Positions 33,498 through 41,716 of a stretch of DNA of 54,356 nt are shown in pieces (positions within the stretch are counted from its first letter, which is position 1; every line of letters starts with the position of its first letter). The stretch comes from Cupriavidus pauculus. GTDB lineage: Bacteria; Pseudomonadota; Gammaproteobacteria; Burkholderiales; Burkholderiaceae. The translations under genes were made by a program, and so were the position numbers. The stretch is from assembly GCF_002858765.1 (NCBI RefSeq), contig NZ_PJRP01000026.1, forward strand, positions 5,646-60,001. The letters are read 5' to 3'. Under the pieces are notes generated by a model, which was not told the DNA's origin, did not search any database, and saw nothing but the letters and a program-made list of their open reading frames with translations.

Positions 33498-35564
33498 ATG
33501 ATGTCGCCCCGTTTCGACGCTTCCCTCGTTCTGATTTCCGTGCTGGTTGCCGTGCTGGCGTCGTATACGGCGCTGGACATGGCTGGCCGCATTTCCACGG
33601 CCGGCCGTGGCCGCTACGCGTGGATGTGGCTGGCCGGAGGTGCCGTGGCCATGGGGCTGGGCATCTGGTCGATGCATTTCATCGGCATGCTGGCCTTCAG
33701 CCTGCCGATTCCGCTGGGCTACGACGTGGCCATCACCGGGGCGTCACTGTTGATCGCCGTGCTGGCGTCGGCCTTCGCGCTGCGGCTGGTCAGCCTGGAG
33801 TACCTGCCGCGCAGGCGCCTGGCGCTGGGGGCGCTTGCCTTGGGCGCGGCCGTCTCCAGCATGCACTACACGGGCATGGCGGCCCTGCGCATGCAGCCCG
33901 GCATCGATTACGACCCCTGGCTGTTCCTGCTGTCGATCGTGATTGCCGTGGCGGCGTCGGGCGCGGCACTGTGGATCGCCTTCCGTCTGCGACGCAGCAT
34001 GCCGCGCGTGCATCAACTGCGGTTCGGGGCCGCGCTGGTCATGGGTGGGGCCATTGCCGCCATGCACTACACGGGCATGGCGGCGGCGCGGTTTCCGCTG
34101 GGCAGCGTCTGCGGCGCGGCGGGCTCGGGCGTGAACAGCGGTGCGCTGGCCTTGCCGATCCTGGTCATCACGGTGTGCGTGCTGGCCGTGGCGCTGATTA
34201 CATCGGTGCTCGACATGCGCCTGGAAATGCGGACAGCCGTGCTGGCCGACGCCCTGGGCGTGGCCAACAAGGAGCTTGAATTCCTGGCCCTGCACGACAA
34301 GCTGACGCACCTGCCCAATCGTGTGCTGCTGGAAGACCGTTTCCAGCAGGCCATCCAGGCGGCCACGCGGCAGCCCGGCACCTTCGCCGTGCTGTTCGTG
34401 GATCTGGACGGATTCAAGGGCGTCAACGACACCTATGGCCACCAGATGGGCGACAGCCTGCTGGTGGAGATTGCCGGACGCCTGCGCGCATGCACCCGCT
34501 CCGAGGACACCATCTCGCGTGTGGGTGGCGACGAATTCGTGGTGCTGGCAAGAGCGGACGAGCCAGCCGACGCCGGCGTGATGGCCGAGAAGCTGATCGA
34601 GGCACTGCGCGAGCCGGCGCACGTGGCCGGTCATGCGCTGCACGTGTCGGGCAGCATCGGCATCGCGCTCTATCCGGCCGACGGCGCCGACCAGGACACC
34701 TTGATGACCAACGCCGATGCCGCGATGTATCACGCCAAGGCGTCGGGCCGTAACGCGTACTGCTTCTTTGAACGGTCGATGAATCATCAGGCGCGCGTCC
34801 AGCAGTCGCTGATCCAGGACTTGCGCGGCGTGACGCGCACCGGCCAGCTCGAACTGTATTACCAGCCCAAGTTCGCGGCGACGGACAACCGCGTGGTGGG
34901 GGCCGAGGCGCTATTGCGATGGCATCATCCGCTGCACGGCCTGCTGATGCCCGACCAGTTCATCGGCCTGGCCGAAAAGACCGGTGCCATCGTGACGATC
35001 GGCAAATGGGTGCTGGACGAGGCCTGCCGCCAACTGGCCACCTGGCACGCCATCGGCCATGCGGACTGGTCGATGGCGGTGAACCTGTCGGCACTGCAGT
35101 TCTGTCATCCGGGGATGATCGAGACCGTGTCCGATGCGCTGGCGCATCACGGTATCCCTGCGGCAAGCCTGACGCTGGAAATCACGGAAAGCACGGCCAT
35201 GCGCGATGTGGAGGAAACGCTCGCGATCATGACGCAGCTTGACGAGATGGGCGTGCGCATCGCCATCGACGACTTCGGCACCGGCTATTCGAGCCTGTTG
35301 CACCTGAAGCGCATTCCGGCCAGCGAGCTGAAGATCGATCGCGGCTTTGTGCGCGATCTGGCGGAGGATTCGGAGGATGCGGCGATCGTGTCGGCCATCG
35401 TTGCGCTGGGTCGTACGCTGAACCTGCAGGTGGTGGCGGAGGGGGTAGAGACCGCCGCGCAGCAGTCATTCCTGGCGGGGCTGGGGTGCGATGCGCTGCA
35501 GGGTTACCTGTTGGGCAGGCCGGTGCCCGCCGCGCAATTCATGAGCCAGGCGGCGACGCAGTAA
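33498..35564 (+). CDS. MHYT-GGDEF-EAL cyclic-di-GMP enzyme
   Basis: This 688-residue membrane protein has a seven-helix MHYT sensor with the motif three times (MHFIGM, MHYTGM, MHYTGM), proposed to bind a metal and sense O2, CO or NO. A diguanylate cyclase follows with intact RVGGDEF and a product-inhibition I-site (RSED five residues before GGDEF). A phosphodiesterase follows with EALLRW, EITEST, IDDFGTGYSSL and KIDRGFV. Both catalytic sites look complete, so it could make or degrade c-di-GMP. ATG at 33498 (doubled at 33501) is chosen because the first membrane helix follows; the frame is open further upstream without domain character. Confidence 0.93.
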   Translation: MMSPRFDASLVLISVLVAVLASYTALDMAGRISTAGRGRYAWMWLAGGAVAMGLGIWSMHFIGMLAFSLPIPLGYDVAITGASLLIAVLASAFALRLVSLEYLPRRRLALGALALGAAVSSMHYTGMAALRMQPGIDYDPWLFLLSIVIAVAASGAALWIAFRLRRSMPRVHQLRFGAALVMGGAIAAMHYTGMAAARFPLGSVCGAAGSGVNSGALALPILVITVCVLAVALITSVLDMRLEMRTAVLADALGVANKELEFLALHDKLTHLPNRVLLEDRFQQAIQAATRQPGTFAVLFVDLDGFKGVNDTYGHQMGDSLLVEIAGRLRACTRSEDTISRVGGDEFVVLARADEPADAGVMAEKLIEALREPAHVAGHALHVSGSIGIALYPADGADQDTLMTNADAAMYHAKASGRNAYCFFERSMNHQARVQQSLIQDLRGVTRTGQLELYYQPKFAATDNRVVGAEALLRWHHPLHGLLMPDQFIGLAEKTGAIVTIGKWVLDEACRQLATWHAIGHADWSMAVNLSALQFCHPGMIETVSDALAHHGIPAASLTLEITESTAMRDVEETLAIMTQLDEMGVRIAIDDFGTGYSSLLHLKRIPASELKIDRGFVRDLAEDSEDAAIVSAIVALGRTLNLQVVAEGVETAAQQSFLAGLGCDALQGYLLGRPVPAAQFMSQAATQ

Positions 35565-35583
35565 GCGCCGCCGCCTGGCGGTT

Positions 35584-35620
35584 CGGGCCGTATCGGCCCG
35601 GATCTGGCCCACGCGGGCCA
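35584..35620. terminator. Tandem hairpins between convergent genes
   Basis: CGGGCCG-TAT-CGGCCCG (35584-35600) and TGGCCC-N4-GGGCCA (35605-35620) lie between the GGDEF-EAL gene and the minus-strand small gene ending at 35630. Confidence 0.55.
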
Positions 35621-35629
35621 TGGCTTGTA

Positions 35630-35890
35630 TCACGCACCGTCGGTGAACGGGCTGCGCGCATCGCGCACATCATGGGCGCCGTCGACAAACGGGTTGCGTG
35701 CATCGCGTACGTCGCGGGCGCCATCGGTGTAGACGTCACGCGCGCCGACGCGCTCGACCAGGCCATCACGGTTGGTCACACGTGCGCCGTCGGTGTAAGG
35801 ATCTGCACTGCGCGGCGCAGCGTTGACCATGGTGGCGGCGCCGGCCAGCGTAGCGGCGAGGGCGGTATAGAGCAGGGCTTTCTTGAGCAT
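35630..35890 (-). CDS. Small secreted repeat protein (YTDGA motif)
   Basis: This 86-residue protein has a signal peptide (MLKKALLYTALAATLAGAATMVNA). The mature part repeats a short motif four times: DPYTDGAR, DVYTDGARDVRDA, NPFVDGAHDVRDA and SPFTDGA. It is charged, with no cysteine. Similar repeats occur in small metal- or stress-induced secreted proteins of Cupriavidus and Ralstonia, but I cannot name the family with certainty. ATG at 35890 follows AAGGAGT. A TGACA-N5-GTCAT box 115 bp upstream suggests metal control. Confidence 0.75.
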   Translation of the reverse strand: MLKKALLYTALAATLAGAATMVNAAPRSADPYTDGARVTNRDGLVERVGARDVYTDGARDVRDARNPFVDGAHDVRDARSPFTDGA

Positions 35891-36224
35891 GTAGACTCCT
35901 TGGGATACGAGGATGGAGGCAGTTTGGTGTGGTTTGTACCGGTCGTCACGCGACCTTGGATTGCAGTCTATGAGCGGGGCAGCCACGCCAACATGACCAA
36001 CGCATGACATGTTCGTCATTCGTTTGCGCGCGGCGCGCAGCGCCATTTGAGGCCCCGGAAAGTGCCACGGCTGAATGCAACATTCCGGCGGTAATCGCCG
36101 GATTCCGCGGGTGCCTGCCCAACACCCTGTAGAATCCGTGCTGGTCCGCCGGATTCCCTGCACGGACCGATCCCCGAATCGAATTCTCCGGCCCGCCCGC
36201 AAAATGGCGGGCGCACGATAAGTC
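35891..36224. other. Divergent intergenic region
   Basis: It lies between the secreted repeat protein (minus) and the H-NS-like gene (plus). It holds a metal-response-like box at 36005-36019 and a TAGACT -10-like hexamer about 33 bases further along the minus strand. No gene is supported. Confidence 0.45.
36005..36019. promoter_or_regulatory. CopR/CusR-type box variant (TGACA-N5-GTCAT)
   Basis: TGACATGTTCGTCAT differs from TGACA-N5-GTAAT at one position and is itself nearly palindromic. It is the only such box in the divergent region between the two small genes. Confidence 0.5.
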
Positions 36225-36530
36225 ATGTCCGAATCTGATGCAGCCAAACAAGCCGCGGTGGCATGGATCCGCGAGCAGATGGATCACCATGGCCTGACGT
36301 TCGACCATCTCGTCGAAGCAGGCTGCTTTACCGATGCCGACACCGATGATGGCGCCGATGTGGCGCCGTCCGCCCAGGAAGCCGAAACGCCCGTGGCAGG
36401 CACTGCCGCGCCGCGCGTGCTGTATCGCAATGCGATGGGGCAGACCTGGGACGGCACCGGCGAATATCCGGACTGGCTGCAGCGCGCCGTCAACGCCGGA
36501 CAATCGATCGACTTCTACCGCGTCGACTAA
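36225..36530 (+). CDS. H-NS-family C-terminal-domain protein
   Basis: This 101-residue protein has a C-terminal half matching the DNA-binding core of H-NS: VLYRNAMGQTWDGTGEYPDWLQ (pattern YRN...G.TW.G.G..P.WL). Basic AT-hook-like residues usual in that loop are replaced by acidic or neutral ones (DGTGEYP). The N-terminal half has a short helix and an acidic linker rather than the long oligomerising coiled coil, so it may modulate other H-NS proteins instead of bridging DNA itself. This is an inference. Confidence 0.8.
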   Translation: MSESDAAKQAAVAWIREQMDHHGLTFDHLVEAGCFTDADTDDGADVAPSAQEAETPVAGTAAPRVLYRNAMGQTWDGTGEYPDWLQRAVNAGQSIDFYRVD

Positions 36531-36540
36531 GACGCGGCGC

Positions 36541-36554
36541 GCGGCCCGGGCCGC
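36541..36554 (+). terminator. GC palindrome after the H-NS-like gene
   Basis: GCGGCCCGGGCCGC begins 10 bp past the stop codon of the H-NS-like gene. It may be the 3' end of the transcript; no T-run follows. Confidence 0.4.
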
Positions 36555-36591
36555 GTGCCTGTCCCGCACAGGGCTGCCCAGGGCCGCCCGG

Positions 36592-36948
36592 CTACTGCCC
36601 GATGGCCAACGAGGTCACCGTCAGCAGCCCGTCGATACGGTCGACGGTGAAGCGCACCTTGTCGCCCGCCTGCACCCGCGTCAGCATCGCCGGGTCCTTC
36701 ACGCGAAAAATCATCGTCATCGCGCCCATGTCGAGGTTGCCGATCGGCCCGTGACGAATCGTCAGCTTGCCGGCCTCCGCATCGACCTTGCGGATTTCGC
36801 CTTCCACCTCGGGTAACGGCGCCTGCGCCGTAGCGGCTGCCACCGACGCGTCGGGCGCACCGGGCGTCGCCGCCATCAGTGCGGGGGATGCGCCGGCCAA
36901 CAGGGCCAACAGGGCCAGCAGCGCTACGGTTGCCATCGTGTGTTTCAT
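36592..36948 (-). CDS. CusF-like periplasmic copper-binding protein
   Basis: This 118-residue protein has a signal peptide and a small OB-fold domain. The metal site reads IRHGPIGNLDMGAMTMIFRV, with His and the MTM methionines matching the Cu(I)/Ag(I) ligands of CusF. The tryptophan that covers the metal in E. coli CusF is replaced by Met. It would carry Cu(I) in the periplasm. It is the last gene of the cop-like operon, 42 bp after the multicopper oxidase. Confidence 0.9.
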   Translation of the reverse strand: MKHTMATVALLALLALLAGASPALMAATPGAPDASVAAATAQAPLPEVEGEIRKVDAEAGKLTIRHGPIGNLDMGAMTMIFRVKDPAMLTRVQAGDKVRFTVDRIDGLLTVTSLAIGQ

Positions 36949-36990
36949 GTCTGTCCTTCGGGAATGCGGGGGAAGCTGTGCGATTCGCGC

Positions 36991-38310
36991 CTATCGCGCA
37001 CGGCGCGGCGCCGGCGCCACGGGCTCGGTGTATTCAAAGGCCACGGTGCCCTTGGGGTGCCGATACCAGCCCGGATCGCGGTAGTCGTTCGCCGCCAGGC
37101 CGGCGCGTACCTTGAGCGTGGTGAACATGCCGCCCATCTCGATGGGGCCGAACGGCCCCTGGCCGCTCATCATCGGCAGCGTGTTCTCGGGCAGCGGCAT
37201 TTCCATGCTGCCCATGTCGGCCATGCCCGCCTGACCCATCGGCATGTAGTCGGGCACCAGCGCGTTCATGCGGCTGGCCAGGTCCTTCTGCTTGACGCCG
37301 ATCATCGTGGGCAGGTTGTGGCCCATGGCATTCATCGTGTGGTGCGACTTGTGGCAGTGGAAGGCCCAATCGCCCGGGTTGTCGGCCACGAACTCGATGG
37401 CCCGCATCTGGCCCACCGCGACATCGGTGGTCACCTCCGGCCAGCGCGCTGAAGGCGGCACCCATCCGCCATCGGTGCCGGTTACCTCGAAGCGGTGGCC
37501 GTGCAGGTGGATCGGGTGATTGGTCATGGTCAGGTTGCCCATGCGGATGCGCACACGGTCGCCCAGCCGCACGGGCAGCACGTCGATGCCGGGAAACACG
37601 CGGCTGTTCCACGTCCACATGTTGAAATCGGTCATCTCGGCCACGCGTGGCGTATACGAGCCGGGGTCGATGTCGTACGCGGCGATCAGGAACACGAAGT
37701 CGCGGTCCACGCGCTGGGCGGCGGCATCGCGCGGATGCACGACGATAAAACCCATCATGCCCATGGCCATCTGCACCATCTCGTCCGAGTGCGGGTGGTA
37801 CATGAAGGTGCCGGCATGGCGCATCTCGAACTCGTAGACGAACGTCTTGCCGGGTGGGATGTGCGGCTGCGACAGCCCGCCCACGCCATCCATGCCCGCC
37901 GGCAGCAGCACGCCGTGCCAGTGCACGGTGGTGTGTTCCGGCAGCTTGTTGGTCACGAATATGCGCACACGGTCGCCTTCCACGCATTCGATGGTCGGGC
38001 CAGGACTCTGACCGTTGTAGCCCCACAGGTGGGCGGTCATGCCGGGCGCCATCTCGCGTTCGACCGGCTCGGCCACCAGGTGAAATTCCTTCCAGCCGTT
38101 GCGCATGCGCCAGGGCAGCGTCCAGCCGTTGAGCGTGACCACGGGCTGATAGGGGCGGCCGCTGGCGGGCGCAAGCGGCGGCTGGGTGGCGGCGCTGTGT
38201 TGCAGCGGCGCTTCGGGCAGGGCGGCCGCGCCCGCGCGCGACACCATTGCCGTGCCGAGCATGGCAGCCGCCGACTGCCCCAGGAAATTGCGTCGGGAAA
38301 CCATTGTCAT
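36991..38310 (-). CDS. Multicopper oxidase (copper resistance type)
   Basis: This protein of about 439 residues has a Tat signal (SRRNFLGQSAAAMLG). The four copper motifs are complete: HWHG, HPHS, HPIHLHGH and HCHKSHHTMNAM, the last giving the type 1 site with an axial Met. The product is exported folded and oxidises Cu(I) or another substrate in the periplasm. A Met-rich tail segment (DYMPMGQAGMADMGSMEMP) resembles copper-binding regions of copper-tolerance oxidases. The start overlaps the stop of the TolC-like gene as ATGA; an ATG six bases later is also possible. It lies in a cop-like operon with a CusF-like protein. Confidence 0.92.
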   Translation of the reverse strand: MTMVSRRNFLGQSAAAMLGTAMVSRAGAAALPEAPLQHSAATQPPLAPASGRPYQPVVTLNGWTLPWRMRNGWKEFHLVAEPVEREMAPGMTAHLWGYNGQSPGPTIECVEGDRVRIFVTNKLPEHTTVHWHGVLLPAGMDGVGGLSQPHIPPGKTFVYEFEMRHAGTFMYHPHSDEMVQMAMGMMGFIVVHPRDAAAQRVDRDFVFLIAAYDIDPGSYTPRVAEMTDFNMWTWNSRVFPGIDVLPVRLGDRVRIRMGNLTMTNHPIHLHGHRFEVTGTDGGWVPPSARWPEVTTDVAVGQMRAIEFVADNPGDWAFHCHKSHHTMNAMGHNLPTMIGVKQKDLASRMNALVPDYMPMGQAGMADMGSMEMPLPENTLPMMSGQGPFGPIEMGGMFTTLKVRAGLAANDYRDPGWYRHPKGTVAFEYTEPVAPAPRRAR

Positions 38311-39719
38311 TGTCCTTGTGGGGTCGTGGCCGCAGGGTTGGCGGCCGTGGGCGCGGCTGTGGGGGCGGGCAGGCGGCCGCCCAGCGCGCCGCGCAGATCG
38401 GCATCGGCCAGCCAGAAGTCGCGCTGCGCGTCGAGATAGCCGTTCACGGCACTGACCTGTTCGCGCGCGTCGGTCAGCAGCTCGAACACGCTGACCAGCA
38501 TGCCGTTGTAGCGCAGCAGGCTTTCGTCGACGATGCGCTTGCGCAGCGGCACCACTTCATCGCGATAGTGCAGGGCGATGTCGTAGCGCGCCTGGTAGCC
38601 GGCATAGGTCTCGCGCACCACGGAGCGCGCGTTGATGGCCTGCTCGGCCAGCCGCGCCGTCGCCTGCATGTAGACGGCTTCGGCGCGCGCCACGCGGGCG
38701 CCGCCCCAGTCGAACAGCGGCACCTCGATGTCGATGCCGTAGCCCGTTTCACGCGGCCGGCTGGTCTCGGAGTTGTGGAGATAGCTGACGTCCAGCACGC
38801 TGATAAAGCGCGTGGCGCGGGTCAGGCCGAGCGAGCGCGACAGGCTGTCCAGCTGCAGGCGGCCGGCCTGCAGGTCCAGGCGCTGCGCGATCGCATAGCC
38901 TTCCAGATCCTGCATGGCCGGGCGCGCCTTGGGCAGGTCGGGCAGGCGGTCTGGCAACGCGTACCCGATGTCGGCACCCCACAGCCCCAGTTCGCGGGTC
39001 AGCTGTTCGCGCGCCGTGAGCGCCCGTTCGCGGGCGCGTGCCAGCTGCGCCGCCGCATCGGCATAGAAGGCCTGCTCGCGCGCATGATCGAGGGCGCTGA
39101 CATTGCCGGCGCGGGCCAGATCGCGGGCAAACAGCGCCCCGGTTTCGGCGGCCCGGCGTACCTGTTCGGCATACCGCGCGGCCTGCTCGGCGGCAACGGC
39201 CTGGACCCAGGCGCGGCGGGTGGCTTCAGCACGGCGCAGCGTGGCGTCGGCCACGGCCAGGCGTGTCTGGGCAAAGCGGCTTTCCTCGATGCGGGCGGCA
39301 AATGGCAGCGCCAGCAGGTTCATGAAGCCGATGGTGACCGCCCGGTCGATCTTGAGTTCGTCGCCCGATGTCTTGCGGCTGAACGAGAAGCCAGGGTTCG
39401 GCAGGCGCGTGGCCTGCACGTAGTCGGCCTCGGCAATGCCCAGGTCGGCATACTGGGCCTGCAGCCCGGCGTTATTGAGCAGCGCGACCTGGATCGCGGC
39501 ATCGGCATCGAGCGGCTTCGCCAGCAGTTCGCGCGTGCGGTCGCGCAACGCATGGCGGTCGGCATCGCTGCGCGCCCAGACGGCGTCCTTGCCCAGCCTG
39601 TCGCGCGTGGCGTCGGCAACCGGGCCGAAGCCACCATCGGGCGCAAAGCCCGCGCACCCGGTCAACAGCACCGCAGCAGCCAGCGGAACGGCGGCGCGCC
39701 GGAAGAAAGCGTTCATCAT
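38307..39719 (-). CDS. TolC-family outer-membrane efflux lipoprotein
   Basis: This 470-residue protein has a lipobox LLTGC (C22) and two OEP repeats rich in coiled coil (residues about 65-260 and 270-440). Relatives are outer-membrane factors in copper and other metal RND systems. Here no RND or membrane-fusion gene lies in the same operon, so it would pair with another pump, perhaps CzcBA 4 kb away. It overlaps the multicopper oxidase by ATGA and lies 12 bp after the His-rich small gene. Confidence 0.88.
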   Translation of the reverse strand: MMNAFFRRAAVPLAAAVLLTGCAGFAPDGGFGPVADATRDRLGKDAVWARSDADRHALRDRTRELLAKPLDADAAIQVALLNNAGLQAQYADLGIAEADYVQATRLPNPGFSFSRKTSGDELKIDRAVTIGFMNLLALPFAARIEESRFAQTRLAVADATLRRAEATRRAWVQAVAAEQAARYAEQVRRAAETGALFARDLARAGNVSALDHAREQAFYADAAAQLARARERALTAREQLTRELGLWGADIGYALPDRLPDLPKARPAMQDLEGYAIAQRLDLQAGRLQLDSLSRSLGLTRATRFISVLDVSYLHNSETSRPRETGYGIDIEVPLFDWGGARVARAEAVYMQATARLAEQAINARSVVRETYAGYQARYDIALHYRDEVVPLRKRIVDESLLRYNGMLVSVFELLTDAREQVSAVNGYLDAQRDFWLADADLRGALGGRLPAPTAAPTAANPAATTPQGQ

Positions 39720-39731
39720 CGCGGGCCTCCG

Positions 39732-40157
39732 TCAGTGCGCGTGATGGCCGGCATGGCCACCAGGGTCGCCCTGGCCGGCGGCCGGGGCGGAAGCTGGCGC
39801 GGCGGGCGTGCCCTGCGGCATGCGGTGACCGGCATGCGGATCTGCCGCCGGTTGGGCACCCGGCGTGACGTCCGCGTTCGACTGGCGCCAGGGCGAACGC
39901 GCGGGGCTCTGGTACGGGACATAGCCGGCCATCGGTGCGATGTCCGGCAGGGCCGGCACGGGCGCGGCGGCGTTCATGGGATCGGGCCGGTCGGCGGGAT
40001 TGATCGAATCGATCGGCGCGATCGGCGCGATCGAATCTGCCGGATGGGCCGGATGGGCCGGATGGGCGGCCGGCGCCGATGCCTGAGCCACGGCCAGGGC
40101 CGGGGCAAGCATCAGCAGCCAGGCCACGGCGACGGCGACGGTACGCACGGCGGGCAT
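39732..40157 (-). CDS. Secreted His-rich, Pro-rich protein of the cop-like operon
   Basis: This 141-residue protein has a signal peptide ending near AVAQA, a tandem AHP repeat (AAHPAHPAHPA), a Pro/Ala-rich middle and a C-terminal histidine cluster (GGHAGHHAH). It has no known domain and may store or buffer copper in the periplasm (inference from composition and context). ATG at 40157 is chosen because GAGG lies 8 bases upstream; upstream in-frame ATGs lack a site. It lies 12 bp before the TolC-like gene. Confidence 0.75.
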   Translation of the reverse strand: MPAVRTVAVAVAWLLMLAPALAVAQASAPAAHPAHPAHPADSIAPIAPIDSINPADRPDPMNAAAPVPALPDIAPMAGYVPYQSPARSPWRQSNADVTPGAQPAADPHAGHRMPQGTPAAPASAPAAGQGDPGGHAGHHAH

Positions 40158-40310
40158 GACAACCTCTTGCATCGTGATCCGCCGCATGCGGCGGTTCAGG
40201 CCGTGCGGCAGGCAAATACGGGAGTGGATCGGCGCGGACGAATCAGTCGACCGCGCCCTCGGCGCCTGGTCAGGCGCGGGGACGAGCGTGCGAAGGACGC
40301 ACCTCGGGTG

Positions 40311-40814
40311 TCAGCAGCGACGGGCAGGCGGCCGGTCGGCGGGCAGGGGGAGTTGGCTGGCAAAGCTGGCCGGAGTGGCCAGCGGCAGGGCGTGGCGGCG
40401 GTGTTGCAACGCCACGAGGGGAATTTCCGGCAGCAGCATGGCACTGGCTGCGCAGGCACCGCACGCGCTGCAGTGGCCTGCGGCGTGGTGCGAATGATCG
40501 GTCGGCTGGTCAGGCGTGGCGCCGGCAGGCTGGGCATCGTGCCAGACGGGCATGTCGTCGCTGCCGCTGATGTCGCTCACGTTCGCCTGGTGGCAGTGCG
40601 CGTGGTCCATCTGGCCCATCTGACCCGCGGGGCCCGCGTGGTCCATCACCGCCTCGGCTTCGGCTTCCGCCTTGATGGCGGCATGCCGTTCCGGCATCGA
40701 CAGGCCCGCGGCTTGCGTGACGCTGCAGATCATCATGACCGCCGCCGCGGCGCCCTGGATGGGCAACGCGAACATGGCAAGACACAACAGGAAGCTGGCG
40801 AACAGACGTTTCAT
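40311..40814 (-). CDS. Secreted Met/His/Cys-rich protein, CzcI/DUF2946-like
   Basis: This 167-residue protein has a signal peptide, a Met/His-rich middle (MDHAGPAGQMGQMDHAHCHQ) and a cysteine cluster GHCSACGACAAS. The layout resembles DUF2946/CzcI-type proteins but no family is certain. It is the first gene of the cop-like operon and is divergent from the response regulator. Metal sensing or binding in the periplasm is inferred. Confidence 0.7.
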   Translation of the reverse strand: MKRLFASFLLCLAMFALPIQGAAAAVMMICSVTQAAGLSMPERHAAIKAEAEAEAVMDHAGPAGQMGQMDHAHCHQANVSDISGSDDMPVWHDAQPAGATPDQPTDHSHHAAGHCSACGACAASAMLLPEIPLVALQHRRHALPLATPASFASQLPLPADRPPARRC

Positions 40815-40917
40815 CAGAATTTGACTAGACCTGCCCGGTCAGGGGCGCGGCAGGCTGCCACAATCAGGGCAGCGGGCATTGTACTGTGTTTGGCACCAGG
40901 ATTTCGCCGATTGACGA

Positions 40918-40932
40918 TGACATTCGTGCAAT
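40918..40932. promoter_or_regulatory. CopR/CusR-type box (TGACA-N5-GCAAT) between cop operon and its regulator
   Basis: TGACATTCGTGCAAT differs from TGACA-N5-GTAAT at one base. It is centred in the 214-bp divergent gap, 97 bp before the response regulator start and 104 bp before the other gene, so it could act on both sides. Confidence 0.6.
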
Positions 40933-41028
40933 GTTCCACAAAATGCGTCTAACCTCGGATAGTGTCTAGGTTCTGCAATAAACCGAAAAGGGGGCGCCGG
41001 CGTTGGCCGGGCCCGGAAGTGAATCCCC

Positions 41029-41706
41029 ATGCGTATCCTGATTGTCGAAGACGAACCGAAGGCGGGCGATTACCTGCTCAAGGGCCTGACGGAGTCCGGC
41101 TTCGTGGCCGACCTGGCGCGCGACGGCGTGGACGGCCTGTCCCACGCCCGCGAGCAGCACTACGACCTGATCGTCCTGGACGTGATGCTGCCGGGCATCG
41201 ACGGCTGGCAGGTACTGCGCGAGCTGCGACGCGACAAGGACACCCCGGTGCTGTGCCTGACGGCGCGCGACGAACTCTCGGATCGTCTCAAGGGCCTGGA
41301 ACTGGGCGCCGACGACTACATGGTCAAGCCGTTTGCGTTTGCCGAGCTGGTGGCGCGCATCCGCACCATCCTGCGCCGGGGCCCCCTGCGCGAGAGCGAA
41401 TTCATGGAAGTGGCGGACCTGCAGATCGACACGATCCGCCGCCGCGTCACACGTGCCGGCCAGAAGATCGACCTGACATCGAAGGAATTCGCGCTGCTGC
41501 AACTGCTGGCGCGGCGCCGTGGCGAGGTGCTGTCGCGCTCGCTGATCGCGTCGCAGGTGTGGGACATGAACTTCGACAGCAATACCAATGTGGTGGACGT
41601 CTCGATTCGCCGGCTGCGCGCCAAGGTCGACGATCCCTTCCCGAAAAAGCTGATCCATACGCGCCGTGGCATGGGCTACGTGCTTGATGAGTCCGAAGAA
41701 GCGTGA
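41029..41706 (+). CDS. OmpR-family heavy-metal response regulator
   Basis: This 225-residue protein has a receiver domain with phospho-acceptor D51 (IVLDVMLPGIDGW), acidic pocket EDE at 7-9, and a winged helix-turn-helix at about 130-220 (LTSKEFALLQLLARRRGEVLSRSLIASQVWDMNFDSNTNVVDVSIRRLRAKVDDPF). The last motif, with DMNFDSNTNVVDV, is the CusR/CopR/CzcR signature. It is divergent from the cop-like operon and its stop lies 10 bp before the kinase start. It probably recognises the TGACA-N5-GTAAT boxes in this window. The metal is not decided from sequence; copper is likely. Confidence 0.92.
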   Translation: MRILIVEDEPKAGDYLLKGLTESGFVADLARDGVDGLSHAREQHYDLIVLDVMLPGIDGWQVLRELRRDKDTPVLCLTARDELSDRLKGLELGADDYMVKPFAFAELVARIRTILRRGPLRESEFMEVADLQIDTIRRRVTRAGQKIDLTSKEFALLQLLARRRGEVLSRSLIASQVWDMNFDSNTNVVDVSIRRLRAKVDDPFPKKLIHTRRGMGYVLDESEEA

Positions 41707-41716
41707 GCGCCGAAGC

